Source: an uncultured Alphaproteobacteria bacterium
GTDB taxonomy: Bacteria > Pseudomonadota > Alphaproteobacteria > Rhodobacterales > Rhodobacteraceae
Assembly: GCA_902596985.1 (NCBI GenBank)
Contig: CACJWR010000003.1
Coordinates: 1 to 64,000 of the forward strand
DNA: 64,000 nt
Direction of reading: 5' to 3'
Numbering within the stretch: the stretch's first letter is position 1; each line of letters starts with the position of its first letter. Below the pieces are notes generated by a model. The model saw only the letters and a list, made by a program, of their open reading frames with translations, did not search any database and had not been told where the DNA came from. Made by a program: the position numbers and the translations under genes. Shown here piece by piece: positions 18,561 through 27,359 of this stretch.

Positions 18561-20159
18561 ATGTTGAAAAAGACCGACGAAACTTACTTTGATGGTGAGA
18601 GAGAAGTAGAAAAGCCTTCTGTTGCAATTATTGGAGCGGGGTTTGGAGGCTTGTCTGCGGCAATGCTTCTCTCTGAAAAAGGGTACCATGTCCACGTTTT
18701 TGATAGATTGCAAACTGTCGGTGGTCGCGGGTCATCCAAAACTCAAGAGGGGCATAGATTTGATCTGGGTCCAACAATTTTGACTTTACCAAAAAACTTT
18801 GAAGAGCTTTGGAAGAGATGTGGGGATGATCTAAGTCAACATGTAAAAATAGAAAAGCTAAACCCATATTATGATTTGATATTTGAAGATAATGATGTTC
18901 TTTCAGTTTCTGGCAACAAATCAAATTTTGAGGCTCAAATTAAAAAAATTGCACCTAATGATCTCAAAGGATATCGAAAGTTTATGCGTTTGTCAGAAAG
19001 GCAATATAATTTCGCGTTTTCAAAAAAGGGCTCAATGGGGAGAAGTCCCATGCATAGACTATGGGATACTCTAAAGGTTCTTCCAATTTTTGCTCTTCTA
19101 AGAGCAGATAGGTCAGTTTATAGAAGTGCTGCGAGCTATGTATCCAACTCAAAGCTAAGGTTTGCGTTAAGTTTTCATCCACTTTTTGTAGGTGGGAATC
19201 CCTTTTCTGTTACATCTATGTGGGGTTTGGTTAATTATTTGGAGCATAGATTTGGTGTTTACTACATTCATGGAGGGGCGCAAGCCATGGCCAATAAAAT
19301 GGCAGAAAAAATAAAATACTCAGGGGGTCAGGTAACACTTAATACAACAGTTAATAAAATTTTAACAAAAGAAAACAGAGCAATTGGGCTCCAGCTGGAA
19401 TCTGGAGAAAAAATTAATGCGGATTATGTAGTATCAAACGCAGATCTTCAGAATACATATGATGGTTTATTAGGACACAAAAAGAAGAAAAGATGGACCA
19501 AACATAAATTAGACACGAAGAATTGGTCAATGAGTCTCTTTGTTTGGCATTTTGGTACATCAAAAACGAGATCAAAGTGGAAGAATGTTGGGCATCATAC
19601 AATTTTGGTGGGACCCAATTATGAAAAAGAAGTTAATGATATTTTTATAAGAGGAGCGTTGCCTACGGAAATGAGTTTATATGTGCACAGACCTTCTGTT
19701 ACTGATCAAACTTGTGCTCCAAAAGGAGATGATACTTTTTATGTGTTGGCTTGCGTTCCAAATCTAAGTTTTAAAAATGATATTAACTGGCGTAAAATTG
19801 AAAAAAGCTACAAGGGAAAAATACTGGATGTTTTAGAGAGAAGACTATTGCCTGGGCTAGGCAAAGCAATAAAAACTGATTATGTTATGACCCCTCTTGA
19901 TTTTAAAGAAAGATATTTGAGCCATTTTGGAAGTGGCTTTTCTTTAGAGCCTCAAATGTTTCAAAGCGCCTGGTTTAGACCTCACAATAGATCAGAAGAG
20001 CTTGATAATCTCTTTCTTGTTGGAGCTGGTACTCATCCTGGGCCAGGATTACCGGGTGTTCTTGCGTCTGCAGAAATATTAGATGAGATTCTTCCGGATT
20101 TGAAAAAGGTTGCGCATAAAAAAGTTAATTCCACCAATGAGAAAGTAATGCAGGTTTAA
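18561..20159 (+). CDS. crtI: Phytoene desaturase
   Basis: CrtI desaturates phytoene, in this pathway normally to neurosporene in three steps. The 532-residue FAD enzyme has the N-terminal dinucleotide fold IIGAGFGGLSAAMLL (about residue 24), GGRGSSKTQEGHRFDLGPTILT, and the C-terminal FAD signature LVGAGTHPGPGLPGVLASAE near residue 490. The start ATG follows a weak Shine-Dalgarno. It begins the crtI-crtB-tspO unit, four bases before crtB, and is divergent from crtA across a PpsR site. Confidence 0.95.
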   Translation: MLKKTDETYFDGEREVEKPSVAIIGAGFGGLSAAMLLSEKGYHVHVFDRLQTVGGRGSSKTQEGHRFDLGPTILTLPKNFEELWKRCGDDLSQHVKIEKLNPYYDLIFEDNDVLSVSGNKSNFEAQIKKIAPNDLKGYRKFMRLSERQYNFAFSKKGSMGRSPMHRLWDTLKVLPIFALLRADRSVYRSAASYVSNSKLRFALSFHPLFVGGNPFSVTSMWGLVNYLEHRFGVYYIHGGAQAMANKMAEKIKYSGGQVTLNTTVNKILTKENRAIGLQLESGEKINADYVVSNADLQNTYDGLLGHKKKKRWTKHKLDTKNWSMSLFVWHFGTSKTRSKWKNVGHHTILVGPNYEKEVNDIFIRGALPTEMSLYVHRPSVTDQTCAPKGDDTFYVLACVPNLSFKNDINWRKIEKSYKGKILDVLERRLLPGLGKAIKTDYVMTPLDFKERYLSHFGSGFSLEPQMFQSAWFRPHNRSEELDNLFLVGAGTHPGPGLPGVLASAEILDEILPDLKKVAHKKVNSTNEKVMQV

Positions 20160-20163
20160 TTAA

Positions 20164-21192
20164 ATGTATAATAAAGAAGACTTGGAAACCTGTTATGAAA
20201 TAATTAAAAAGGGATCCCACTCTTTTTATGCTGCTTCACAAATTCTTCCCAAAAAAGTACGCGACTCTGCAATTGTTTTGTATTCATTTTGTCGAATTGT
20301 CGACGATGCAATTGATGATAGTCACGCAAAATTACTATCTCTAAAAAAGCTCTTTATCAGGCTTGAAAAAGTCTATTTGGGAAAACCTGAAAATCATGCC
20401 TCCGATAGATGTTTTGCAGAACTTGTTAGGTTTTATGAAATGCCAAAAGCACTCCCGATGGCTTTATTAGAGGGAATGCAATGGGACGCTGAAGGGAGAA
20501 AGTACAAATCTCTTTCAGAGTTACGTTCTTATTGTGCACGAGTTGCATCAACCGTCGGCGTAATGATGTGTGTCCTAATGCGAGTAAGAGATAAAGATAT
20601 ATTAGCACGTGCTTGCGATCTAGGTGTGGCTATGCAACTTACCAACATCGTGAGAGACATAGGCGAAGATGCAAGAAGTAACCGTATATACATTCCTATT
20701 GATTGGCTGAAGGAAAAAAACATAGATTTGAAACATTTTCTCACAAGCCCTAAACCTTCCAAAGAGTTAGCTTCAATAGCAAAACGTTTATTAGAAGAAG
20801 CGAGACGATTGTATAAGCGTTCAGAATCTGGTCTTTTTGGTCTCCCAACTTCCTGTCAGCCAGGAATATACGCAGCCCGCTACATTTATGAAGGTATCGG
20901 AGCACATATTGAGTCTGTTCAATACGATAGCATTAACCAGAGAGCAATAACCTCAAAATCTGAAAAGATAACCTTGCTTGCTTTTTCTTTTTTAAAAACT
21001 CTTAGTTCTAAAATTCTGCCAGTTTCAGCTGTTGTACATGCTCCCGCTTTAAGAGAAGTCAAATTTCTTGTAAATAGCGCACAGAAGAAAGGTTATGGCA
21101 ATGATATGGTTCTTTTTTCTGGCAAAAGATTGATGGACGTTTTAATGGAACTTGAGAAAAATGATAAGAAAAGCATTTATTTATCAACATAG
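20164..21192 (+). CDS. crtB: Phytoene synthase
   Basis: CrtB condenses two geranylgeranyl diphosphates into phytoene. The 342-residue protein carries both aspartate-rich substrate motifs of squalene/phytoene synthases: RIVDDAIDD near residue 43 and QLTNIVRDIGEDA near 165, plus RIYIPIDWL just after. It follows crtI by four bases in the same transcript. Confidence 0.95.
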   Translation: MYNKEDLETCYEIIKKGSHSFYAASQILPKKVRDSAIVLYSFCRIVDDAIDDSHAKLLSLKKLFIRLEKVYLGKPENHASDRCFAELVRFYEMPKALPMALLEGMQWDAEGRKYKSLSELRSYCARVASTVGVMMCVLMRVRDKDILARACDLGVAMQLTNIVRDIGEDARSNRIYIPIDWLKEKNIDLKHFLTSPKPSKELASIAKRLLEEARRLYKRSESGLFGLPTSCQPGIYAARYIYEGIGAHIESVQYDSINQRAITSKSEKITLLAFSFLKTLSSKILPVSAVVHAPALREVKFLVNSAQKKGYGNDMVLFSGKRLMDVLMELEKNDKKSIYLST

Positions 21193-21204
21193 AGAATTGG
21201 GGTT

Positions 21205-21669
21205 ATGACAGGGTCGATATTCATTTTTTTGCTGGGTTTTTTGGCGTGTCTCGCAGCTGGGTCTACCGGTTCTTTGTTCCCAACAGGAGATTGGTATAAA
21301 TCCCTTAACAAACCTAGTTGGACACCTCCAGATTGGGTTTTTCCTATTGCATGGTTATATTTATATATAGCTATGTCGTATTCTTTAGTTAGAGTTTACG
21401 GAGCTCCTGGCAATGACTTATTTTTGATTTTTTGGGGTCTTCAACTTGTATTCAATACTTTATGGACTCCTGTATTCTTCGGTCTCCATAGGATAAAGTT
21501 GGGTTTTATAATTCTTTTATGCCTTTGGGTTACAGTTGTTATCATGATTGTCCTAGCTTTTTATATTGATTTAATAGCAGGTCTTCTACTTACTCCCTAT
21601 ATAGTTTGGGGTTCCTACGCGGGGGCATTAAATTTTACTATTATTCAATTGAATAAGGAGAATTCCTAA
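21205..21669 (+). CDS. tspO: TspO/MBR family protein (tryptophan-rich sensory protein)
   Basis: TspO is an outer-membrane tryptophan-rich protein that binds porphyrins and, in Rhodobacter sphaeroides, represses photosynthesis genes under oxygen. The 154-residue protein has five membrane segments and the family hallmarks GDWYKSLNKPSWTPPDWVFPIAW and LVFNTLWTPVFFG, plus a WGSYAGALNF tail. It follows crtB by 12 bases and ends convergent with crtC: the two stop codons overlap (21666-21669). The sequence supports the family; a regulatory role here is inference from location. Confidence 0.94.
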   Translation: MTGSIFIFLLGFLACLAAGSTGSLFPTGDWYKSLNKPSWTPPDWVFPIAWLYLYIAMSYSLVRVYGAPGNDLFLIFWGLQLVFNTLWTPVFFGLHRIKLGFIILLCLWVTVVIMIVLAFYIDLIAGLLLTPYIVWGSYAGALNFTIIQLNKENS

Positions 21670-22565
21670 AAAATTCGAGGTATCTTTGCGCATAGCAAAG
21701 GTTTTATCAGTGGATTTGTAAACCTTTTCATATCCAAGGTTTCATGAACGCCGGTAGTTTTTTCTTTATCAATTTGAGTAACTAACTCACTTCTAGAATA
21801 AAATGGTGCATCCAGCAATGCCCGGCTTTCATAGGGTGAAAACTCCCTATCCGATCTGGCAACCCGTTTAATGAGCCATTTTGTTTTTGATATAGGTTGC
21901 AGAGGGGGTGCTTCTACCTCTTCAACCGATCCATTTTTATTAAAGCGCAGTGCTATATTGGTGTTGCTGCCGTCAACTAGATCAGCATCGTAAAATGTGA
22001 GGCATTTATCTTTAAAGGGTAGACGGCTCCAGGTCCAATAATTGAAGTCTTGTTCGAGTGCCCTTGTTCCAAAATTTCCATCGAGGTAAGCGTTCCCTTG
22101 CCAACTCCATCCTTTCTTATTTGTTTTAATCTCTATACGTGAAATTGGAGAGAATGGTCTCCATATGTGTGTCCCGTCAGGTTTCAACAATACTTCCAAA
22201 TCATTTACACTTTCTGGTGTAACAGTGATGCAACCTTCAATTTTATCGAAATGTGGAATTGTTATTTCACTAAACTCTAGAACAAGCTTCTTGCCATCCC
22301 ACTCTAATTTGCTAGGCCCGACCCTAAAAGAATTTTCAGTGAGGTTAACGTGGCGTTCCCTTCGCTCAGTCATCGTCCAACGGCCTCCTTTCCCATATGT
22401 CACAATATTTATTGAACAAAAGTCATGAGGGTTTTTTCTACCAGACCAACTATACCATGGGGAGAAGACCGAACCTATGAAGGCTATAACTGAAACTGCT
22501 TTTGTGCCGTCATCTGAAAGGCCATCCATGTACCACCATCCGTACCCGTTGGGTGGGATATTCAA
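21666..22565 (-). CDS. crtC: Hydroxyneurosporene synthase (carotenoid 1,2-hydratase)
   Basis: CrtC adds water across the C1-C2 double bond of neurosporene-type carotenoids. The track ORF begins about 100 residues too early, over the crtD coding region; that stretch has no CrtC-like features. Homology starts at NIPPNGYGWWYMDGLSDDG, and the only sensible initiator is the TTG at 22565, whose last two bases are shared with the crtD TGA stop (TTGA). This gives 299 residues. FIGSVFSPWYSWSGR and YWTWSRLPF are typical. crtD and crtC are thus translationally coupled in one minus-strand unit. Confidence 0.9.
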   Translation of the reverse strand: MNIPPNGYGWWYMDGLSDDGTKAVSVIAFIGSVFSPWYSWSGRKNPHDFCSINIVTYGKGGRWTMTERRERHVNLTENSFRVGPSKLEWDGKKLVLEFSEITIPHFDKIEGCITVTPESVNDLEVLLKPDGTHIWRPFSPISRIEIKTNKKGWSWQGNAYLDGNFGTRALEQDFNYWTWSRLPFKDKCLTFYDADLVDGSNTNIALRFNKNGSVEEVEAPPLQPISKTKWLIKRVARSDREFSPYESRALLDAPFYSRSELVTQIDKEKTTGVHETLDMKRFTNPLIKPLLCAKIPRIF

Positions 22566-24049
22566 ATCAAAGCAAGGTCCCGTTTTATCATTTCTGCCGC
22601 ATGCTTGCCTGATAGAGCTGCCATGGGCAAACCCGGTCCCGGATGAGTTCCCCCTCCCGCCAGATAAAGGCCCTTTATTTTTGTTTTTGTGGAGGGTCTT
22701 TGGAAGGTTGAAAGTAGTCTCTCGGGGCTCAGCCCGTAGATTGATCCGTCCGCGCCCGGTGCTAGTTTTTCGAATGCTCTCGGAGTTGTCAGATTGTGAG
22801 AATTCGGTTTGTTTTTGAAGTATATTCCCATTTTGCTGAGTTTTTGAAATGTTCTTTCTTTGCATAAATCATACTCCTTTGTGGCAGTAATTTTGTTTTG
22901 AGTAAGTGAGGGCGCGTTGATGATTATCTCAAAGCGATTCTTTGAGCTACTTTTTAAGCCCTTTTCTTGCTTGCATATATATAAAGTGGGGTCTTTAGCT
23001 ATTTGCCCGGCTGATATGCTCTCAAATTCATTCTTATAGTTTTCATTGAAAAAAACATTGTGGTGGGCTAGTTCTACCCCCGTAGTTTCAGAAGCAAATG
23101 ACCAAACATAGGCAGATAAAGATCTTGGTTCAGTGGCTGTTTTTTTCATCAAATTTTTTAAATCACTACCCAAGTTACCTTCTCTAAAGTTCCGTGGATC
23201 TCCATTAAACAATACAGTTTTGGATTGGTACCTTTGTCCATCATTGAGATCCACGCTACAAACATTGTTGTCTTTGATATTAATTTTAGTAACAGACTTA
23301 TTGAAAACAAACTCAACACCATTTTTTGCAGATAATTGCTTCAATTTATTCGCAAGAGTGTGAAGACCTCCTCTTATACGCCATACTCCCAGAAACTCAA
23401 CATACCATATAAGCTGTAGTAGGGATGGAGAATTGAAAGGTGACCCCCCAACATATGTCGCGTATCTTCCAAACAGTTGTCTGAGCTTAGGTTCGCTGAA
23501 ATATTGCTCTAACTTTCTCCAGTAGTTGGTTGGGAAGCCCAAAATGTTAATTAATCGAGGAATATTTTTTAAAAAATCTTTTTTTGTCAAAAAGCTCCCA
23601 GGGTAGCTATTCCTTAACAACGAGTTATTAAAAGCATAAAAAAGCGTCTCACAATCTCTATGAAATTTGTCAAATTCAGCTGCTGAATTTTTTCCAAATA
23701 CTTTTTCTATTGAAAAAAGATTTTTTTCATGAGTTGAAAAAAGATCTAAACATTTTCCATCTGGCCAGTAATGCCTGGCTAATAGCTCTTCTTTGTGCAA
23801 ATCTAACTCCTTGAAAATATTTAGATTTGCTTGAGTGAATATTTCGTGGAAAACGTCTATTAGTGTCAAAACTGTAGGCCCTGCATCAATGGGACCCTCT
23901 TGACTTGAAAAAGCTCTTAATTTTCCTCCAGGGCATCCATTTCTTTCAACAACAGTTACTTTAAATCCCTGGTTGGAAAGTAAAAGGGCAGAAACAAGCC
24001 CACCAATTCCTGAGCCTACAATGATTATATGTTCGTTTTCTTTTAGCAT
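22562..24049 (-). CDS. crtD: Methoxyneurosporene dehydrogenase (carotenoid 3,4-desaturase)
   Basis: CrtD introduces the C3-C4 double bond during spheroidene synthesis. The 495-residue protein is a CrtI paralogue with the FAD fold IIVGSGIGGLVSALLL at residue 8, PGGKLRAFSSQEGPIDAGPTVLT, and LAGGGTHPGPGLPMAALSG near the C-terminus. The DAGPTVLT form and position next to crtC separate it from CrtI. It is first in the crtD-crtC unit and diverges from crtE across two PpsR-type sites. Confidence 0.94.
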   Translation of the reverse strand: MLKENEHIIIVGSGIGGLVSALLLSNQGFKVTVVERNGCPGGKLRAFSSQEGPIDAGPTVLTLIDVFHEIFTQANLNIFKELDLHKEELLARHYWPDGKCLDLFSTHEKNLFSIEKVFGKNSAAEFDKFHRDCETLFYAFNNSLLRNSYPGSFLTKKDFLKNIPRLINILGFPTNYWRKLEQYFSEPKLRQLFGRYATYVGGSPFNSPSLLQLIWYVEFLGVWRIRGGLHTLANKLKQLSAKNGVEFVFNKSVTKINIKDNNVCSVDLNDGQRYQSKTVLFNGDPRNFREGNLGSDLKNLMKKTATEPRSLSAYVWSFASETTGVELAHHNVFFNENYKNEFESISAGQIAKDPTLYICKQEKGLKSSSKNRFEIIINAPSLTQNKITATKEYDLCKERTFQKLSKMGIYFKNKPNSHNLTTPRAFEKLAPGADGSIYGLSPERLLSTFQRPSTKTKIKGLYLAGGGTHPGPGLPMAALSGKHAAEMIKRDLALI

Positions 24050-24080
24050 AAAAGGTATTTTATTGACTTATTTTAAAAAG

Positions 24081-24098
24081 TGTCCAAAATTATTTACA
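24081..24098. promoter_or_regulatory. PpsR/CrtJ binding site 1, crtD-crtE intergenic region
   Basis: TGT-CCAAAATTATTT-ACA is an exact TGT-N12-ACA palindrome in the 90-base divergent region between crtD and crtE. It lies about 32 bases upstream of the crtD start. Confidence 0.7.
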
Positions 24099-24112
24099 CA
24101 AATTTCTAATGA

Positions 24113-24130
24113 TGTCTAATTTTTACCACA
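24113..24130. promoter_or_regulatory. PpsR/CrtJ binding site 2, crtD-crtE intergenic region
   Basis: TGT-CTAATTTTTACC-ACA is a second TGT-N12-ACA match, 14 bases after the first, and ends nine bases before the crtE ATG. Two tandem sites suggest cooperative binding and shared repression of crtDC and crtEF. Confidence 0.65.
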
Positions 24131-24139
24131 GGAATAGGT

Positions 24140-25000
24140 ATGAAAGAAAAGTTAGAAGAGGCACTGAAAAAGGCAATTAAGAAGGCAAGTAGATCGCCTG
24201 CTCCGCCAAAATTGGCTGCGGCGATGGATTATGCAATCTTTCCAGGCGGTGCTAGAGTACGGCCTCAGCTCTGCCTTGCTGTTTCCAATGCATGTGGGTT
24301 AGATAATTTTGATCTCTCAATGGCTTCAGCGGTTTCAGTCGAGATGATGCATTGCGCCAGTTTAGTGCATGATGATTTGCCAGCATTTGATAATGCGGAG
24401 GTTAGGCGGGGTAAGCCTACTGTTCATAAGGCCTTTGATGAGCCTCTAGCCGTGCTATGTGGAGATTCTCTTATTATTTTAGCAATTCAGGTGCTTACTT
24501 CTAAAGGCACAAGCGCTCCTGATAGGCTTGGTGAGTTAATAAATGTTTTAACAACGTCAACGGGTATGCCCTATGGTATCTGTTCAGGTCAAGGTTGGGA
24601 AAGTGAAAAAACAATTGATCTTAGTTCATATCATAAACTTAAAACGGCCTCATTGTTCGTCGCGGCTACAAAAATGGGGGCAATTTCTGCAGGCGAAGAT
24701 CCAGAGCCATGGGCAGAGCTTGGGCAGAGAATAGGTGAGGCGTTTCAGGTTGCCGATGATTTGAAGGACTTTTCTGACTCTCAAAAAAGTGGTAAATCGA
24801 ATAACAGAGATAGCGAAAATGAGCGCCCTAACGCTGTTTTAAAGCTAGGAGAGCAAGGTGCAATTAAAAGGCTACAAGACATTTTGGCTGGAGCTATAGC
24901 TTCTATTCCCTCATGCCCCGGTGAAGTTGAATTGATTAAAATCGTTAGAAGTCAGGCAGAACGTCTAACACCAGTAAAGCCTCTTCAAAAAACTTTGTAA
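24140..25000 (+). CDS. crtE: Geranylgeranyl diphosphate synthase
   Basis: CrtE makes geranylgeranyl diphosphate, the C20 precursor for both phytoene and the bacteriochlorophyll tail. The 286-residue polyprenyl synthase shows the first aspartate-rich motif in VHDDLPAFDNAEVRRGKP (about residue 78) and the second in QVADDLKDFSD near 205. The DDLPAFD spelling is typical of Rhodobacter-type CrtE. It precedes crtF by 43 bases. Confidence 0.95.
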   Translation: MKEKLEEALKKAIKKASRSPAPPKLAAAMDYAIFPGGARVRPQLCLAVSNACGLDNFDLSMASAVSVEMMHCASLVHDDLPAFDNAEVRRGKPTVHKAFDEPLAVLCGDSLIILAIQVLTSKGTSAPDRLGELINVLTTSTGMPYGICSGQGWESEKTIDLSSYHKLKTASLFVAATKMGAISAGEDPEPWAELGQRIGEAFQVADDLKDFSDSQKSGKSNNRDSENERPNAVLKLGEQGAIKRLQDILAGAIASIPSCPGEVELIKIVRSQAERLTPVKPLQKTL

Positions 25001-25043
25001 GCCACTTATATGTTTAACAGGTGTTCAAGACTACCCCGATCGG

Positions 25044-26174
25044 ATGATTTTAAAAGAAAAAATTAATTCGCTTTATAAAAGCTATTATCGATTGAAGGTT
25101 AAAGTCTTTTCATCAACCAAAGTTCATGAAGCTATTGCTAAAGTTCCAATTCTTAGAGGTCTCATAAGTTATGAGGGCAATAAGATTCATGAGATCATGT
25201 CGGGGTTTGTCTACACACAAATTCTCCATTTATTGATCTATTTGGATATCTTTCAATTTCTCAAAAAAGAAGGGCGATCACTGGATGAGGTTAGCAAGTT
25301 TATGGAGATTACGAATGAAAGGTCTTTGTTGCTGCTGCGTGGTGGATGTGCTTTAAACTTGATATGCTACAAAAGAAATAAATATTGGTTAACTAGGGTA
25401 GGGGCGCAAATAGTTGGGGTTCCTGGGTTAATGGATATGATTCAGCACAACCAAATTTTATATCGAGATCTCTTAGATCCAGTGAAGTTATTGTATGGAA
25501 GAAATGAAACAGAGTTGAGTCAATTTTGGCCCTATGTAAGAAAAGAAGGAGAAAAAAAGAAGATTTCTACAAAGGTATCTTCCGAATACAGTAAGCTTAT
25601 GCAGACTTCCCAAAGGTTGGTTGCGGATCAAACTTTGCAAGCATATAGCTTTAAAGGCGTTAAAAGAATTCTGGATATTGGCGGTGGTACGGGCGCATTT
25701 TTATTAGCGGTAAAAAGCAAGTATCCCGGCATCCAAGCAACCGTTTTTGACTTGCCAAATGTAATAAACGTTGCAAAGAGCAATCACCAAAAAATTGATG
25801 ATATAGTAGGGCTTTTAAATTTTTGTCCTGGTGATTTTTTAAAAGATGATATTCCTTCGAATCAAGATGTTATAAGTTTAGTAAGGGTTTTGTATGATCA
25901 TGAAGACAGCACTGTAGAGTTGTTGCTCAAGAGAATCTACGAAGCTCTTCCAAAGGGTGGGTCTTTGTTAATAACAGAGCCAATGTCTGGTGGAAGCAAA
26001 GCGATGCGTTCCAGTGATTGCTATTTTTCATTTTATACGATGGCAATGACAACAGGAAAAGTGCGTTCTTTTGAGGAACATAGGGTGATTCTTCTCAGGG
26101 CTGGTTTTTCAAATATTGTTAAGCATGCTGTAAGTGCCCCATTTATTACCCAAGTTATGAGTGCTCAGAAGTAG
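25044..26174 (+). CDS. crtF: Hydroxyneurosporene O-methyltransferase
   Basis: CrtF transfers a methyl group from S-adenosylmethionine to the 1-hydroxy group of carotenoids. The 376-residue protein has an N-terminal helical dimerisation region (about residues 1-150), then a Rossmann methyltransferase domain with ILDIGGGTGAFL near residue 210, VFDLPNV near 237 and SLVRVLYDHED near 280. It lies between crtE and bchC, as in Rhodobacter; the next promoter follows it immediately. Confidence 0.93.
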   Translation: MILKEKINSLYKSYYRLKVKVFSSTKVHEAIAKVPILRGLISYEGNKIHEIMSGFVYTQILHLLIYLDIFQFLKKEGRSLDEVSKFMEITNERSLLLLRGGCALNLICYKRNKYWLTRVGAQIVGVPGLMDMIQHNQILYRDLLDPVKLLYGRNETELSQFWPYVRKEGEKKKISTKVSSEYSKLMQTSQRLVADQTLQAYSFKGVKRILDIGGGTGAFLLAVKSKYPGIQATVFDLPNVINVAKSNHQKIDDIVGLLNFCPGDFLKDDIPSNQDVISLVRVLYDHEDSTVELLLKRIYEALPKGGSLLITEPMSGGSKAMRSSDCYFSFYTMAMTTGKVRSFEEHRVILLRAGFSNIVKHAVSAPFITQVMSAQK

Positions 26175-26197
26175 TTTTTTTTTGCATAAAAACCATA

Positions 26198-26215
26198 TGT
26201 CAGAAATTTATTACA
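26198..26215. promoter_or_regulatory. PpsR/CrtJ binding site 1 upstream of bchC
   Basis: TGT-CAGAAATTTATT-ACA matches TGT-N12-ACA. It lies just after the crtF stop and five bases before a second identical-type site. Confidence 0.72.
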
Positions 26216-26220
26216 GTTTT

Positions 26221-26238
26221 TGTCTAAATTTATTGACA
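26221..26238. promoter_or_regulatory. PpsR/CrtJ binding site 2 upstream of bchC
   Basis: TGT-CTAAATTTATTG-ACA matches TGT-N12-ACA and contains the TTGACA -35 box of the bchC promoter. The spacing to site 1 puts both on nearly the same helix face, resembling the tandem CrtJ sites known upstream of Rhodobacter bchC. Confidence 0.78.
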
Positions 26239-26261
26239 TTTATTTTTGAGTTGGCTTTAAT
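26233..26261 (+). promoter_or_regulatory. Sigma70-like promoter of bchCXYZ-puf
   Basis: TTGACA (26233-26238) is separated by exactly 17 bases from TTTAAT (26256-26261), a near-consensus sigma70 promoter. It would leave an untranslated leader of about 150 bases before bchC. The -35 box lies inside PpsR site 2. Confidence 0.7.
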
Positions 26262-26417
26262 CATGGGATATTTACGTAAATAAAAGAGGACCAGCTTTTT
26301 GGTTGAGTTTTTAAGAAAGCTAGAAAAAGACATCGATTTACGAGGGGGATCCATAGGTTTCCACGTAGATTTTTTCTCGTTAATTCATGAAAATCACAAT
26401 AATTGTCAGCGTTTAAT

Positions 26418-27359
26418 ATGGAAACATTAGCAATAGTAATTGATAACCCAGGTGAATTGGACCTGCGCAAAGTTGCCCTTAGGGAACCTGAGTCAGGTGA
26501 AGTCATAATTGAAACACAGTTCTCTGGAGTTTCTACTGGCACTGAACGCTTGTTTTGGAATGGTGATATGCCATTTTTTCCTGGAATGGGTTATCCTCTT
26601 GTCCCAGGTTATGAAACGGTTGGGGTGGTAGTCGACAACAGAGCATCCAGGAAACTCAAGGTTGGCGATCATGTATTTGTCCCAGGGGCCAATTGCTATA
26701 AAAACGAGAAGGGTCTTTTCGGTGCGTCCTCTAGCCTTCTAATAGCTTCCGACGAAAAGCTTATAAAAATAGACCCTGATTTGAAAGCTAAAGGGACATT
26801 ATTTGCACTCGCAGCTACTGCTAGGCATGCCATCGCAGGGCTTGGGAACAAACTTCCCTCACTTATTATTGGTCATGGTGTTTTAGGAAGGTTGCTAGCT
26901 CGATTAACGATAGCCGCAGGTGGTGAAGCCCCGATTGTATGGGAAAGTAATCCTCTTAGAGTAGGTAATGAAACAGATTACGACGTTATCGATCCAGAAA
27001 ATGATAATTCTTCAGATCATGAGTCGATTTATGAGGCTAGTGGAGATATCAGCGTTTTGGATAAGATAATTCCAAAATTGAAAAAAAATGGCGAAATAGT
27101 CTTTGCTGGATTTTATTCATCTCCTATCTCCTTTTCTTTCCCGCCCGCGTTTATAAAAGAGGCTAGGTTCAGGATTTCAGCTGAATTTAATACTGAAGAC
27201 ATAAATATTACACGATCACTATTAGAAACCGGTGCTCTATCTTTAGAAGGTTTAATATCGCATGAGAGTAATGTAAATTTCTCGAAAGCCGCTTATCGAC
27301 AATCTTTCGAAGATCCAGAATGCCTGAAAATGGTTATTGATTGGAGGGATGTAGCATGA
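26418..27359 (+). CDS. bchC: Bacteriochlorophyllide a dehydrogenase
   Basis: BchC oxidises the 3-hydroxyethyl group to the 3-acetyl group of bacteriochlorophyllide a. The 313-residue protein belongs to the medium-chain alcohol dehydrogenase family: GELDLRKVAL at the N-terminus, STGTERLFW, PLVPGYETVG (about residue 60) and the nucleotide-binding LIIGHGVLGRLLA near 150. The track start (TTG 26403) is replaced by the ATG at 26418, since family members begin with MET-like sequences. Its stop overlaps the bchX start (ATGA). Confidence 0.94.
   Translation: METLAIVIDNPGELDLRKVALREPESGEVIIETQFSGVSTGTERLFWNGDMPFFPGMGYPLVPGYETVGVVVDNRASRKLKVGDHVFVPGANCYKNEKGLFGASSSLLIASDEKLIKIDPDLKAKGTLFALAATARHAIAGLGNKLPSLIIGHGVLGRLLARLTIAAGGEAPIVWESNPLRVGNETDYDVIDPENDNSSDHESIYEASGDISVLDKIIPKLKKNGEIVFAGFYSSPISFSFPPAFIKEARFRISAEFNTEDINITRSLLETGALSLEGLISHESNVNFSKAAYRQSFEDPECLKMVIDWRDVA

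Noticed and set aside
22566-22865. N-terminal 100-residue extension of the crtC ORF
   Set aside because: It is low-complexity-looking sequence antiphase to the crtD C-terminus, and the FAD-signature coding of crtD explains it.
26261-26542. Minus-strand 93-residue ORF upstream of bchC
   Set aside because: It overlaps the bchC promoter leader and the start of bchC, with no recognisable domain.
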